DNA of 64,000 nt from an uncultured Eubacterium sp. GTDB taxonomy: Bacteria > Bacillota > Clostridia > Lachnospirales > Lachnospiraceae. The DNA lies in the NCBI GenBank assembly GCA_910583555.1, contig CAJTXO010000001.1:62001-126000 (forward strand). Direction: 5' to 3'. Made by a program: the position numbers and the translations under genes. This document shows, in pieces, positions 7,746 through 16,248 of the stretch. A model generated the notes under the pieces. It had not been told where the DNA came from, ran no database searches, and was given only the letters and a program-made list of their open reading frames with translations. The stretch's first letter is position 1. Each line of letters begins with the position of its first letter.

Positions 7746-9161
7746 ATGTCACAGACTTTTTCCACAGATTTTATGACAAATAAAAAATATATCGACGAGC
7801 TTTTTCAGGTTGAAAAAAGCTTTGATCTCATTTACAGGGTGGTGACGATCGGTGGTAGAACATCTTGTTTTTATTTTATTGATGGTTTCTGTAAAGATGA
7901 AGTTATGGAGAAGATCATAGAATACCTCTATAAACTTACACCGAAGCAGATGCCGGAGACGGCGCACGACTTTCTCAAAAACTGCCTCCCGTACGGCGAG
8001 ATCGACCTGATCGCCGACGAACAGAAACTGATCCAGCGGATGCTGTCCGGCGTTCCCGTTCTCGTCATCGACGGCTATGACAAATTCCTCGCTATGGATT
8101 TCCGCACCTATCCGGCCAGAGGCGTAGATGAGCCGGAAAAAGACAAAGTCATGCGCGGTTCCAAAGACGGTTTTGTGGAAACCGTCGTCTACAACACAGC
8201 CCTGATCCGCCGGAGGATCCGCTCACCACAGCTTGTGATGGAAATGAACACCGTCGGCAGAAGTTCCCGCACAGACGTCGTCCTTGCGTATATGTCAGAC
8301 CGCGTAGAACAAAAAATGCTGAAAAACATCAAGGAACGGCTGAAAAAAATAGATATCGACGCCCTCACGATGAATCAGGAAAGCCTGGCGGAATGCCTGT
8401 ACCAGCATAAATGGTACAATCCCTTCCCCAAATTTAAGTTTACCGAGCGGCCGGATACGACAGCTGCCAGTATCTTAGAGGGAAGCATCGTGCTGCTCGT
8501 GGACACGTCCCCGTCCGCCATGATCCTCCCCACATCAGTGTTTGACATTATCGAAGACGCTGATGATTACTATTTCCCGCCTGTCACAGGTACGTATCTG
8601 CGTCTGTCCCGCATTGCCATCAACATCCTCGCCGTCCTGCTGACTCCTACCTTTTTACTTTTGTTCATGCATCCGGAGTGGATCCCCGACTGCCTCCGCT
8701 TTATCGAGATCACGGATCCTATTAACATTCCGATATTTATGCAGTTTCTGATCCTGGAATTTGCCATCGACGGTCTCCGGCTGGCATCGCTCAACACGCC
8801 AAGTATGTTCAGCACGCCGCTCAGCGTAGTGGCTGGTATCGTGCTCGGCGACTATACAGTCAGTTCCGGCTGGTTCAATTCCGAGATCATGCTCTATATG
8901 GCTTTTGTCGCCGTTGCCAATTACACCCAGGTCAGCTTTGAGCTCGGCTACGCGTTAAAGTTCATGCGCCTGATCCTCATCTGCCTGACGGCGGCGTTCG
9001 GCGTATACGGCTTTGCCGCGGGCATCCTGATCACGATCCTCTGCATTGTGTGCAATAAAACGATTTCCGGGAAAAGTTACATTTATCCCCTCCTGCCGTT
9101 TAACTACAGGCAGTTTATGAGACGGTTCTGCCGCGTCAGCCTGCCACGGTCGGAAAAGTAG
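7746..9161 (+). CDS. GerA family spore germination protein
   Basis: A 471-residue GerA/SpoVAF-type protein. The N-terminal soluble domain contains SGVPVLVIDGYDKFLAMDFRTYPARGVDEPEKDKVMRGSKDGFVET, the diagnostic block of the family (residues ~100-150), followed by NTALIRRRIRSP. The C-terminal third has about five transmembrane helices. GerA proteins sit in the spore inner membrane as part of nutrient germinant receptors; SpoVAF is a paralogue that works without GerB/GerC partners. No gerB, gerC or spoVA genes adjoin it here, so it is an orphan. GAGGAGGG lies 7 bases before the ATG. Confidence 0.88.
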   Translation: MSQTFSTDFMTNKKYIDELFQVEKSFDLIYRVVTIGGRTSCFYFIDGFCKDEVMEKIIEYLYKLTPKQMPETAHDFLKNCLPYGEIDLIADEQKLIQRMLSGVPVLVIDGYDKFLAMDFRTYPARGVDEPEKDKVMRGSKDGFVETVVYNTALIRRRIRSPQLVMEMNTVGRSSRTDVVLAYMSDRVEQKMLKNIKERLKKIDIDALTMNQESLAECLYQHKWYNPFPKFKFTERPDTTAASILEGSIVLLVDTSPSAMILPTSVFDIIEDADDYYFPPVTGTYLRLSRIAINILAVLLTPTFLLLFMHPEWIPDCLRFIEITDPINIPIFMQFLILEFAIDGLRLASLNTPSMFSTPLSVVAGIVLGDYTVSSGWFNSEIMLYMAFVAVANYTQVSFELGYALKFMRLILICLTAAFGVYGFAAGILITILCIVCNKTISGKSYIYPLLPFNYRQFMRRFCRVSLPRSEK

Positions 9162-9200
9162 CCGGATACACGGGAAATGACAACTTACCTATATTTCCCC

Positions 9201-9229
9201 TTGTCCCCCGCCTCGTTTTGTGCTACACT
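9201..9229 (+). promoter_or_regulatory. Promoter of the 50-residue acidic protein gene
   Basis: TTGTCC, a 17-base spacer and TACACT, about 30 bases before the ribosome binding site AAGGAGGGG. Confidence 0.65.
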
Positions 9230-9265
9230 ATAATTAAAGAAAAAACAGCAAAGGAGGGGACGAAA

Positions 9266-9418
9266 ATGGAAATGTTCTTTTCAGACGATGACCTTTTCGA
9301 TTTGCTGGAAGAATTAGATGAACAGGACGCGGAAATTGAAGTTCTGGAATCCCAGATGGAGATGGAGGCTTCCAACCGGCGGTTTGAAGAGATCATCCTC
9401 AAACACCGTAACAAATAG
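9266..9418 (+). CDS. Small acidic hypothetical protein
   Basis: A 50-residue protein rich in Glu and Asp with coiled-coil-like heptads (DLLEELDEQDAEIEVLESQ), ending in a basic KHRNK tail. It has a strong AAGGAGGGG site, its own promoter and a terminator directly after it, so it is very likely a real monocistronic gene. I do not recognise a family. It may be a small regulatory or binding protein, but nothing in the sequence shows a partner. Confidence 0.7.
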   Translation: MEMFFSDDDLFDLLEELDEQDAEIEVLESQMEMEASNRRFEEIILKHRNK

Positions 9419-9420
9419 AA

Positions 9421-9476
9421 AAGCTGTCGCACCAGTGGGTGTTCCCACATTCACCGGTGTCGACAGCCTTTTTATT
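9421..9476 (+). terminator. Terminator of the small acidic protein gene
   Basis: An outer stem CTGTCG/CGACAG with inner GTGGG/CCCAC pairing, followed by CCTTTTTATTT. On the reverse strand it could also help end the transglutaminase operon. Confidence 0.7.
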
Positions 9477-9518
9477 TGGGACGGCTTCGTTTATTCGCCA
9501 GCCGCCCCAACTGCATTT

Positions 9519-12071
9519 TTATATGCACAAAATATACATATAATACAATTTACCAATTCCTTTCACGCCTTCGTACACTTTGTGCCGGATGCTCCGGTAC
9601 GACGTCTGGAATTCCGCGATCTGTTCCTTATCAAATTTTTCATAGCTGAAACTTGCGCAAAATACCATCGAAACAAATGGCTCCACCACCACTTTTTCCA
9701 TACCGTACGCCTGCGCGATCTGCCCGGCGTATTCATCCACGCTCTGCCCGCGGTAACGGATGCCCTTGTGAACAAGCGCCTTTTCCATATGGCGGTAGTA
9801 CGCGATGATCTGCCTTCGCAGCGTCTTCTTCCTCATACGTTTTTTCAGAAGAACGATACGGATCCGGCGCTGCGCTTCCGCGGCCACAACGAGTAAAACA
9901 AGTCCTATCGCGACCGCTGCCAGAATGTTCTTCCACGACGTGCCGCTTTTTCCGCCTTCTGTATCGTCCGGAGAGGCCTCATCCAGCCCGCCGCTCTCCA
10001 CCTGCGGTTCCTCGTCCTCATACTGGTCCTCGCGATTATAATTATCACTCTCGATATTTTCAAAAGTCATATCGTCTTCCGGTTCCGGTGTCGCGGGCGC
10101 CTCATCTGGATGCGCGCTGTCACTGGAAGTTCCTTCTCCTCCAGTTCCTCCTTCGCCCCCATTTCCTCCCTGTTCACTTTCTTCGTCAGTTACCGGCGAG
10201 TGATCCGCATCCTCGTCCCCCATTCCCGGCGTAAATTCCAGCGGAAGGAAGCCGTAATTCTCCTGATATACCTCAACCCAGGCGTGGATATCCTTATCAG
10301 TCACCTTTACTTCCCGCCCCGGCTCCGATGCGTCCGCTAGTCTCTCCTTACTGATATACAGTCCTTCCACATAGCGCGCCGGCACTCCGATCCCCTGCAG
10401 CAGAACAGCCGCAGCCGTCGCGTAGTGGGAATTGTACCCTTTTTTGTTCTCTTTCAGGAAATAGACGACGGCGTCCTTATCTCTCGGCGTCTTTCCCGGA
10501 GACAGCGTATACTCAGTATCCTTCATGATAAAGTTCCGCGTCTCCTCCACCACTTCGTATAAAGAAGCCGAACCCTCGTTGAATTTATCCAGAAGTCCGT
10601 TCTGAGAGTTGAGGTACTCTTTGTATTCCTGTAGAACCTGTGACAGTTCTTCTGTCATGCCAGCACCCGATGAGTCCTTATTTTGTACGTCTCCCTGCGC
10701 ACCCGTATAATATTTTTTCGCAAACACGGTCAACCGCTCCCGGTTTTCCTGACTGCCTGTCCAGTAGTCATTGTCAGCCAGATTATATTTGTCTGCGATC
10801 AGCCCTCTCCGCATCTCGTAGTACATGACAGGCAGGTACTCCACCTCGTACTGCACTCCCGGCACCGCCACCGTCGTCCGCCCGCCTTCCGAGGAAAAAG
10901 AAGTCGAGGGATAATAGGGAACGGCATAATTTCCAAAACCGAACGCCAGATTCTTTATCGATAATTTCCCGGTCTGCCACAGGCTGTTGTTTTCGGTGGT
11001 CTGGCTCTCCCCGATCTGATTTCGCAGCGTCACATGCCAGTTATCGAGCGACAGGCCGTCGACCGACAGATCCGACAACTCACTCTCATACTGCTCATCT
11101 TTCACCTGGTGCCAGCGGTTCTGTTCATATCTGGCGCCAGTATATCCTTTCAGGTACATGCCGTGGCTCGCGTCAAAATTACCATTGATCTTCATCAGCG
11201 TCCTGCCCGAACGGTTGATCTGGTTTTTCCTCCCTATTTTCCCGTACTCCAAAGCATCGCCGCTGAAATATTCCTTCATCCATGTAAGGAAATCCTCCCT
11301 GCTCCATGTCGTAAAAGCCAGTGCGGAATTTTTCACTTCCACGATGTCATTCAAATGGCTGTCATAGCGGCCCGGCGGAACGATCACATACGTCAGCGTA
11401 CCTGCCACCAGACCGACGAAAAGAAGCACGAGTGACAATTTCTGGCGCATGCGCTTATCAGTCGTGTCAAACCGCAGAAAGCGGGTTCCGATGACGGCGA
11501 TCGTCACGAACAGATACGTAACAACATTTGAGAAATATCCGATCTTACCTACGGTAAACGGGACAAGGAAAAAACAGATGGTAGCCGCCACGTAAACCGA
11601 GGATCTTCTCTTGCGGTAAAAGCAGCTGCTGATCAGAGCCGTCAGGTACGCCGCCAGCAAAATTACTACAAGCGTCGTGCAATACTCAACGCTCGCGGTC
11701 TCCTGCTCGAACCCTCTGTTACTGAGCAGCGTCAATTCGTTATCGGTGTAACTCATAAATTCTTTGAGATACGTATTGATGATCGTCACCGTTCCCTTTT
11801 GCACCACGCTGCGGAAACGGATGACAACGACGACCGCAAACCCGCTGATCCCCAGCAGGCCATAAAACTTTCCGTGACGGAACGTCTCTAAAACCGTGAA
11901 CAGGCCGTAAAATAAAAAGGAAACTCCCAGTATGACAACCATCGTGATAAAACGGGCCACGGGCAGGGAAAGGCTCATTGCCGCGCACATGATCGCCGAA
12001 TACACGCCGAGAAAAACCAGGAGCACCTGGCTGATCTCCAATATTACATTCGTGAATTTGCTGGTTTTCAT
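9519..12071 (-). CDS. Membrane transglutaminase-like protein (TgpA type)
   Basis: An 850-residue integral membrane protein. About six to seven N-terminal transmembrane helices (residues 1-220) are followed by an extracytoplasmic region with a transglutaminase core: a Cys-position segment near GYNSHYATAAAVLLQGIGVPARYVEGLY and KDIHAWVEVYQENYGFLPLEFTPG carrying the His and a downstream acidic residue. The usual catalytic Cys (GYC in most homologues) appears as Ser in GYNSHYAT, so activity is uncertain. An acidic Gly/Glu-rich linker leads to another membrane helix and a cytoplasmic tail. With MoxR and DUF58 upstream it forms the common MoxR-DUF58-TgpA module of unknown role. Start 12071 is set by GGGAGG. 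Confidence 0.85.
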   Translation of the reverse strand: MKTSKFTNVILEISQVLLVFLGVYSAIMCAAMSLSLPVARFITMVVILGVSFLFYGLFTVLETFRHGKFYGLLGISGFAVVVVIRFRSVVQKGTVTIINTYLKEFMSYTDNELTLLSNRGFEQETASVEYCTTLVVILLAAYLTALISSCFYRKRRSSVYVAATICFFLVPFTVGKIGYFSNVVTYLFVTIAVIGTRFLRFDTTDKRMRQKLSLVLLFVGLVAGTLTYVIVPPGRYDSHLNDIVEVKNSALAFTTWSREDFLTWMKEYFSGDALEYGKIGRKNQINRSGRTLMKINGNFDASHGMYLKGYTGARYEQNRWHQVKDEQYESELSDLSVDGLSLDNWHVTLRNQIGESQTTENNSLWQTGKLSIKNLAFGFGNYAVPYYPSTSFSSEGGRTTVAVPGVQYEVEYLPVMYYEMRRGLIADKYNLADNDYWTGSQENRERLTVFAKKYYTGAQGDVQNKDSSGAGMTEELSQVLQEYKEYLNSQNGLLDKFNEGSASLYEVVEETRNFIMKDTEYTLSPGKTPRDKDAVVYFLKENKKGYNSHYATAAAVLLQGIGVPARYVEGLYISKERLADASEPGREVKVTDKDIHAWVEVYQENYGFLPLEFTPGMGDEDADHSPVTDEESEQGGNGGEGGTGGEGTSSDSAHPDEAPATPEPEDDMTFENIESDNYNREDQYEDEEPQVESGGLDEASPDDTEGGKSGTSWKNILAAVAIGLVLLVVAAEAQRRIRIVLLKKRMRKKTLRRQIIAYYRHMEKALVHKGIRYRGQSVDEYAGQIAQAYGMEKVVVEPFVSMVFCASFSYEKFDKEQIAEFQTSYRSIRHKVYEGVKGIGKLYYMYILCI

Positions 12072-12084
12072 CCGGGCACCTCCC

Positions 12085-13182
12085 TCACTGTTCATCACGC
12101 AGATCTATCATCAGTAATTCCGTTACTCCTAATGCGTTTAATTCCGATTCCGAGTGTTCCGCCACGGTCAGATAAAGCCCTGTCTCTTTCGGCCTTCCTT
12201 CCTCCCATTCGATATAGGCGCGGACCAGTTCTTCCGGATCGCTCGTCTTCTGGCACTTAAACAAATCCTCGAACATCCAGAACAGTTCCTCCTCGTGTTC
12301 GATCAGACACTCCTGTATGATGTCGTTTTTATTGTCATACCAGATATAATTCTGCGGCACGCCCTGTTCCATCAGCTGCATGGAGATCGAGTAGATCCCC
12401 TGGACGAGCAGGTCTGCTTCCTCACACGTTGCTGCGCACAGATCCACAAAGATATAGATCGCCTTTGCCAGTGGAAGGCTTCCATCCTTTACCATATAGT
12501 GCCCGGTCTTGCTGCTCAGCTTCCAGTGGATGCTCTGGATCCGGTCCCCATCCTTAAAATCCCGGATGTCAAAAATTTCCGAAGGGTCGTCGCCTTTTTT
12601 GTACAGCGAAAAGCGGTCGCTGTCCTCATTTGTCTCGTTGTACCAGCGGTCCCTCCCCAGATAGATCTCCTTGATCGGCGGCATGACAAGGACATCTTGT
12701 GTCTCAAAATCTTTGCCTACTGTCGTGGCAAATAAATTCAGGTAATCGTATATTTTCACTTTTTCCACTTTGATCGAAACATTTCCACAGTGCCGGATGA
12801 CGACCGGGATGCGGCGCCCCCGCTTCTTTCCGGTATCGACCGAAAAGCGCACCTTCATTTTCCCCTTTTCCCCGGAAAATGTATTATTGTAGCGCACCCA
12901 AACAAGCCCTTTGGAGACCGGGAGCCATTTTCCCGTATTTTCTACCATAAGGGCGATCGTCACTCTCGCCGGCTTCTCCATCGAATCTTTTTCTGCCACC
13001 GGGTTTTTGCAGCCCACGTCCACATTCACCCGCAGTCGCATGATGATGAGGAACGCCAGCATAAAAAGCGGTACGATAATAAGCGCTCCCATGACAGCCA
13101 CCGTGCCATAAGACAGGCAGATGACAGAAACGAGAATACCGGTTATCAGTATTAATATGTAAATCAATGTACCCATTGTCAT
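12085..13182 (-). CDS. DUF58 domain-containing membrane protein
   Basis: A 365-residue protein with two N-terminal membrane helices (residues 5-50) and a C-terminal DUF58 domain with the family motif RDFKDGDRIQSIHWKLSSKTGHYMVKD near 210-235. The last part has a von Willebrand A-like layout. DUF58 proteins usually accompany MoxR ATPases. It ends 13 bases before the chosen transglutaminase start, so the genes are coupled. AGGGGG precedes the ATG. Confidence 0.88.
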   Translation of the reverse strand: MTMGTLIYILILITGILVSVICLSYGTVAVMGALIIVPLFMLAFLIIMRLRVNVDVGCKNPVAEKDSMEKPARVTIALMVENTGKWLPVSKGLVWVRYNNTFSGEKGKMKVRFSVDTGKKRGRRIPVVIRHCGNVSIKVEKVKIYDYLNLFATTVGKDFETQDVLVMPPIKEIYLGRDRWYNETNEDSDRFSLYKKGDDPSEIFDIRDFKDGDRIQSIHWKLSSKTGHYMVKDGSLPLAKAIYIFVDLCAATCEEADLLVQGIYSISMQLMEQGVPQNYIWYDNKNDIIQECLIEHEEELFWMFEDLFKCQKTSDPEELVRAYIEWEEGRPKETGLYLTVAEHSESELNALGVTELLMIDLRDEQ

Positions 13183-13239
13183 ATGTCCATCCCCCTAACC
13201 GCACGTTCTAAACAGGCTGACCTGCTCTCTGAGCGAATG

Positions 13240-14166
13240 TTACAATTTAGGTGTGGGGATCTTTTCGACAATTTCATCCACAATATCTTCCGCTGTCGTA
13301 TGGCTCATCCTCGCCTTTCCGTTTAGCAGGAGACGGTGTGCCAGCACCGCTTTCGCCACCTTTTTTACGTCCTCAGGAAGCACATAATTCCTGCCCTGCA
13401 TAAACGCGTGTCCTTTTGACATATCAACAAAGGCCAGCGTTCCCCTGGGACTCACGCCGAGCGCGAGCATCGAGTGGTTTCGTGTGGCGTCGATGATCTT
13501 GGACAGATATTTCAGCACTTTGTCGTCCACAAAAACAGAGTGCACCTGTTTCTGCATCTCCAAAAGTTCCCGTTTCGTAATGATCTCCTGTATGTAATCC
13601 AGCGGGTTGATCTCCTGGCGCTCCTTGATCAGACGCATCTCCTCTTCCATCGCCGGATACCCCATCGAAATGCGGATCATAAAACGGTCGAGCTGGGACT
13701 CGGGCAACATCTGCGTTCCCGCCGATCCCACCGGATTCTGCGTTGCCACGACGATGAACGGATTCGGCAGCTGTCTCGTCACACCGTCTACCGTCACCTG
13801 TCCTTCCTCCATGACTTCCAAAAGCGCCGACTGCGTTTTCGTCGATGTACGGTTGATCTCGTCAGCCAAAAGAAGGTTGCACAAGATCGCCCCCGGCTTG
13901 TACTGCATCTCACCGTCCGCATCGAGCATATTAAATCCTACGACATCGCTCGGCAGCACATCCGGCGTAAACTGGAGACGGCGCTCCGTCAGCTCCATCG
14001 CCCGGGAAAACGAGACCGCGAGCGTCGTCTTTCCGACCCCCGGTATATCCTCGATCAAAATGTGTCCTCTGGCAAGAATGGCCGTGAGCACAAGGCTGAT
14101 CGCCTCATCCTTTCCACGGATCACCTTCCCTACTTCGTTCAATATTTCCTGTACTTTACCATCCAT
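13240..14166 (-). CDS. MoxR family AAA+ ATPase
   Basis: A 308-residue AAA+ ATPase. Visible are Walker A EDIPGVGKTTL (~40), Walker B LLADEINRT (~100), sensor 1 VVATQNPVGSAGT, the arginine finger region PESQLDRFMIRI and sensor 2 GVSPRGTLAFVDM. MoxR proteins are thought to act as chaperone-like ATPases for partner proteins with vWA or DUF58 domains. It heads the MoxR-DUF58-transglutaminase set and follows murA by 68 bases, so it may also be read from the murA promoter. Start 14166 has GGAGG at 5-base spacing. Confidence 0.9.
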   Translation of the reverse strand: MDGKVQEILNEVGKVIRGKDEAISLVLTAILARGHILIEDIPGVGKTTLAVSFSRAMELTERRLQFTPDVLPSDVVGFNMLDADGEMQYKPGAILCNLLLADEINRTSTKTQSALLEVMEEGQVTVDGVTRQLPNPFIVVATQNPVGSAGTQMLPESQLDRFMIRISMGYPAMEEEMRLIKERQEINPLDYIQEIITKRELLEMQKQVHSVFVDDKVLKYLSKIIDATRNHSMLALGVSPRGTLAFVDMSKGHAFMQGRNYVLPEDVKKVAKAVLAHRLLLNGKARMSHTTAEDIVDEIVEKIPTPKL

Positions 14167-14234
14167 AGTATCCTCCATTCGCGCCCCGCGAAAATATGGC
14201 CCGGGCATCCTTCCCCGAACCATACCGTATGTCT

Positions 14235-15539
14235 TTATCCTACTTTCAGCCTGAACTTCTGCTGTGCCCTCTCATCATCGGCGTCCATTTTTTCTATGAC
14301 GGCGCCGAGTCCACGCAGCTTTTCCTCAAAATTTTCATATCCCCGCTCAATGTAATGGATCTGCTCCACGACCGTAAATCCCTGCGCGGCGAGACCGGCA
14401 ATGACGAGCGCGGCGCCCGCCCTCAGATCCGGGGCACTGACCGTCGCTCCGGTAAATTGTTCCACACCGGTTATGATGGCCGCGTTTCCTTCCACATTGA
14501 TATTGGCTCCCATTCTGCGCAGTTCACTGATGTATTTAAGCCGGGATTCAAAAATCGTTTCCGTTACGATACTCACGCCTTCCGAAAGGGCGAGCAGCGT
14601 CGTCATCTGCGGCTGCATATCAGTGGGAAAACCGGGATACGGCATCGTTTTGACATTGGCATAGCCAAGCCTTCTATCTGAATAGACACGCACACAGTCA
14701 TCGTATTCCTCTACTTTCGAGCCAATCTCGATCAGCTTCGCCGTGATCGCCTCCAAATGCTTGGGGATCACGTTTTTGATATACACGTCCCCGCCGGTCG
14801 CCGCGGCAGCGATCATATACGTACCCGCTTCGATCTGATCCGGGATGATGGAGTATTCGCTCCCGTGCAGGCTCTCCACTCCTTTGATCCGAATCGTATC
14901 CGTCCCGGCTCCTTTGATATTTGCCCCTATGCTGTTTAAAAAGTTTGCCACATCGACGATATGCGGCTCTTTCGCCGGGTTCTCAATGACCGTCTTCCCC
15001 TCGGCCATGCAGGAAGCCATCATGATATTGATGGTCGCCCCCACACTCGGACAGTCCAGATAAATATGGCTGCCCGTCAGCCGCTCCGCGAACGCGTCAA
15101 TCTTACCATTGTGTATCGTCACCCTGGCTCCCAGCTGTTCAAATCCTTTTAAATGCTGATCGATCGGACGGCTTCCGATCTGGCATCCTCCTGGAAGGGC
15201 TACTATGGCTTTCTTATATTTGCCGAGCAGCGCCCCCACGAGATAATAGGAACCACGAATCTTCCGTATGAAATCATCATCCACATTCACATCATTGATG
15301 AGCGCGCCGTTGATACGCACCGTATGCCGGTCGAGCCGCTCTACGATCGCTCCGATCCCCTCGATCGCTTCCAACAACACTTTTACATCATCCACGTCCG
15401 GGAGATTTTCAATCGTAACCGGTTCATTTGCCATAATGGCTGCCACAATGATCCCCAGTGCCGCATTTTTGGCTCCCCCGATATTGACTTCTCCATACAG
15501 CGGATTTCCGCCTTTTATAATATATTGTTTCATAATCAT
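14235..15539 (-). CDS. murA: UDP-N-acetylglucosamine 1-carboxyvinyltransferase
   Basis: A 434-residue MurA, the first committed enzyme of peptidoglycan synthesis: it transfers enolpyruvate from phosphoenolpyruvate to UDP-GlcNAc in the cytoplasm. Visible are GGAKNAALG at the N-terminus with the active-site Lys/Asn, the catalytic loop PGGCQIGSRPIDQH with the fosfomycin-target Cys present, and PYPGFPTDMQPQ. Start 15539 was chosen for GGAG at 9-base spacing; an upstream ATG in frame lacks a site. Firmicutes often carry two paralogues; which one this is cannot be settled here. Confidence 0.95.
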   Translation of the reverse strand: MIMKQYIIKGGNPLYGEVNIGGAKNAALGIIVAAIMANEPVTIENLPDVDDVKVLLEAIEGIGAIVERLDRHTVRINGALINDVNVDDDFIRKIRGSYYLVGALLGKYKKAIVALPGGCQIGSRPIDQHLKGFEQLGARVTIHNGKIDAFAERLTGSHIYLDCPSVGATINIMMASCMAEGKTVIENPAKEPHIVDVANFLNSIGANIKGAGTDTIRIKGVESLHGSEYSIIPDQIEAGTYMIAAAATGGDVYIKNVIPKHLEAITAKLIEIGSKVEEYDDCVRVYSDRRLGYANVKTMPYPGFPTDMQPQMTTLLALSEGVSIVTETIFESRLKYISELRRMGANINVEGNAAIITGVEQFTGATVSAPDLRAGAALVIAGLAAQGFTVVEQIHYIERGYENFEEKLRGLGAVIEKMDADDERAQQKFRLKVG

Positions 15540-15589
15540 AGTATCATTCTCCATCTTTACGATTTCATCAAAGTACGCAATACTTCTAT

Positions 15590-15617
15590 AGTATATCACA
15601 TATGGCGATTTTGTAAA
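15590..15617 (-). promoter_or_regulatory. Promoter of murA
   Basis: Reverse-strand TTTACA, a 16-base spacer and TATACT, about 50 bases before the murA start. Confidence 0.65.
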
Positions 15618-15649
15618 ATGATATTTTTATAACAGTTGTTACAAATATA

Positions 15650-16216
15650 TTATGATTTTTTAACGGAATATCCAAACTTGCCAATTTTTTCCCCTAAAAC
15701 AAAATATTCACCGTGGGAATACGCGACCAGATCCGTACTGTTCAGATCGAACTTCCCGCTTTCATCCATATAGTCCCCGCTCACCTGCACGCCGACCACT
15801 TCCGCGATAAACATATGGTGCGAGCCGAGTTCCTGGATGTCCCTGACCTTGCACTCCAGGTTTACCGGACTCTCCGCGATGATCGGGGCGTGATCGAGAT
15901 GGCACGCCTTCTGCGCGGTAAGACCCATTTCATGGAATTTATCCACATCACGGCCGGACTTCACGCCGCACCAGTCGGTGGCTCTCGTAAGTTCACGCGT
16001 CGTCAGGTTGATCACAAACTCCCCTGTCTCTTTTATCATATCATACGAATAACGTTCTGGCCGTACCGATATTGAAACCATGGCCGGATCTGAACAAATC
16101 GTCCCCGTCCACGCCACTGTTACAATATTGGGCTTTTCCCCTTCCCTGCCGCAGCTCACCATAACGACCGGCACCGGATAGAGCATATTTCCCGGCTTCC
16201 ATTCCTGTTTATCCAT
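15650..16216 (-). CDS. Flavin reductase family protein (FMN-binding)
   Basis: A 188-residue protein of the flavin reductase-like, FMN-binding split-barrel family. Features: VPVVMVSCGREGEKPNIVTVAWTG at the N-terminus, SVRPERYSYDMIKETGEFVINL, and a late LGEKIGKFGYSVKKS segment. It likely reduces or binds flavin; the electron partner is unknown. AAGGAAGG precedes the start. It follows the TPR/pseudo-AAA gene by 32 bases on the same strand and may be cotranscribed with it. Confidence 0.85.
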   Translation of the reverse strand: MDKQEWKPGNMLYPVPVVMVSCGREGEKPNIVTVAWTGTICSDPAMVSISVRPERYSYDMIKETGEFVINLTTRELTRATDWCGVKSGRDVDKFHEMGLTAQKACHLDHAPIIAESPVNLECKVRDIQELGSHHMFIAEVVGVQVSGDYMDESGKFDLNSTDLVAYSHGEYFVLGEKIGKFGYSVKKS

Positions 16217-16248
16217 ATTTGATCCTTCCTTTCCACACTAACTCTCTG

